64,000 nucleotides of DNA, taken from assembly GCF_049673105.1 (NCBI RefSeq), contig NZ_JBATXG010000006.1, forward strand, positions 1 to 64,000, written 5' to 3'. This stretch comes from Castellaniella sp049673105. Its GTDB lineage: Bacteria > Pseudomonadota > Gammaproteobacteria > Burkholderiales > Burkholderiaceae_B. Positions 63,299-64,000 of the stretch are shown one piece after another (within the stretch, counting starts at the first letter, position 1; every line of letters begins with the position of its first letter). The position numbers were made by a program, and so were the translations under genes. A model generated the notes under the pieces. The model made no database searches and had not been told where the DNA came from. It saw only the letters and a list, made by a program, of their open reading frames with translations.

Positions 63299-64000
63299 AT
63301 GTCCATTTATTCGATGTGGGGCGCCTTCGAGATCGGGCTGATTTTTGGCCTGGTCGCCTTGGGCGTCTTGATTTCCTTTCGTGTCCTGAATTTCCCTGAC
63401 CTGACGGTCGACGGCAGTTTCCCCCTGGGGGGGGCGACTGCCGCCATCCTGATTCATCACGGCATGGACCCTTTTCTGGCTACCCTGATCGCCACCCTGG
63501 CGGCGGGTTTTGCCGGCATGATCACCGGCTGGCTGAACGTCAGTCTCAAGATCATGGATCTGCTGGCCAGTATCCTGATGATGATCGCGCTGTATTCGAT
63601 CAATCTGCGCATCATGGATGCTCCCAATGTGCCGCTGATCACCGATCCAACGGTCTTTACCGTGCTGCAGCCCGAAGGCCTGGACGACTTCATCGCCAGA
63701 CCGCTCATCTTGTTGGTGCTGGTGGTGGCCGTCAAATTGCTGCTGGACTGGTTTTTTGCCACCCAGGTCGGTCTGGCGATGCGGTCCACCGGGTCGAACC
63801 CGCGCATGGCGCGTTCCCAGGGTATTCATACAGGGCGCATGATTCTGTTGGGCATGGCTATTTCCAATGCGCTGTGCGGCCTGGCGGGGGCTTTGTTCGC
63901 CCAGTCGCAGGGCGGGGCGGACATCTCGATGGGGATCGGCACGATCGTGATCGGTCTGGCCGCCGTCATCATCGGTGAATCCATCCTGCCCACGCGCCGC
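63299..64000 (+). CDS. ABC transporter permease (BPD_transp_2), cut by the window end
   Basis: The frame from ATG 63299 stays open to the right edge (234 codons). It begins MSIYSMWGAFEIGLIFGLVA and contains FRVLNFPDLTVDGSFPLGGA, the hallmark of the TrpY-like permeases of the branched-chain-type ABC family, with at least six hydrophobic segments. It belongs with the binding protein upstream; the ATPase gene is presumably just beyond the window. Confidence 0.93.
   Translation, partial: MSIYSMWGAFEIGLIFGLVALGVLISFRVLNFPDLTVDGSFPLGGATAAILIHHGMDPFLATLIATLAAGFAGMITGWLNVSLKIMDLLASILMMIALYSINLRIMDAPNVPLITDPTVFTVLQPEGLDDFIARPLILLVLVVAVKLLLDWFFATQVGLAMRSTGSNPRMARSQGIHTGRMILLGMAISNALCGLAGALFAQSQGGADISMGIGTIVIGLAAVIIGESILPTRR

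Overview
The window reads as chromosomal DNA of a GC-rich betaproteobacterium of the order Burkholderiales, most likely family Alcaligenaceae (Bordetella/Castellaniella-like). The signs are the gene orders recA-recX, DUF2889-sucC-sucD-TerC, hemC-hemD-hemX-hemY-ppa and leuC-leuD-leuB-asd-fimV-truA-trpF, together with an approximately 430-residue PyrB. This placement is inference from gene order and protein style; no database search was possible. The genome is dense, and many genes overlap by ATGA or similar stop/start junctions.

Layout. 1-1.4 kb: the 3' part of an ISL3-family insertion sequence beside a CAU-anticodon tRNA. 1.5-10.4 kb: a bacterial alpha-2-macroglobulin, penicillin-binding protein 1C and a small lipoprotein, a periplasmic defence and cell-wall repair set. 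10.4-12.7 kb: pyrB with an N-terminal HTH-like extension, and rdgC. 12.7-17 kb: an MHS-family transporter co-transcribed with a TctD/TctE-like two-component system; the gap beside it holds an FNR-type palindrome and a terminator. 17-22 kb: LexA-controlled recA-recX, then divergent metR/metE. 22-31.6 kb: sucCD, a TerC-family protein, an unreported-looking 31-codon membrane ORF, the hem cluster, ppa and a fumarylacetoacetase-family hydrolase.

31.7-41.3 kb: a compact Tad/Flp pilus-type secretion locus with pilin-like, TadG-like and TadE-like subunits, a secreted unknown, CpaB, CpaC, an FHA-TadA fusion, TadB, TadC and a DUF192 protein. Nearly every junction is a 4-bp overlap, so it behaves as one transcription unit. 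It lacks visible TadV, TadZ, TadD and RcpB. 41.3-50 kb: a BPSS1780-type membrane protein with thrB, dusA, a CBS protein, a YihY/BrkB protein, DUF2069, selO, a three-cysteine MerR regulator and a chemoreceptor with an unusual signalling tip.

50-64 kb: aroC, an M48 lipoprotein protease, leuCDB-asd-fimV-truA, a TRAP transporter pair (dctQ-dctM without dctP), trpF, and the start of a TrpX-type ABC transporter that runs off the right edge. The features most worth following up are the PyrB HTH extension with a palindrome at its own start, the FNR-box/terminator pair between rdgC and the transporter gene, the reduced Tad locus, and the translationally coupled micro-ORF between terC and hemC.
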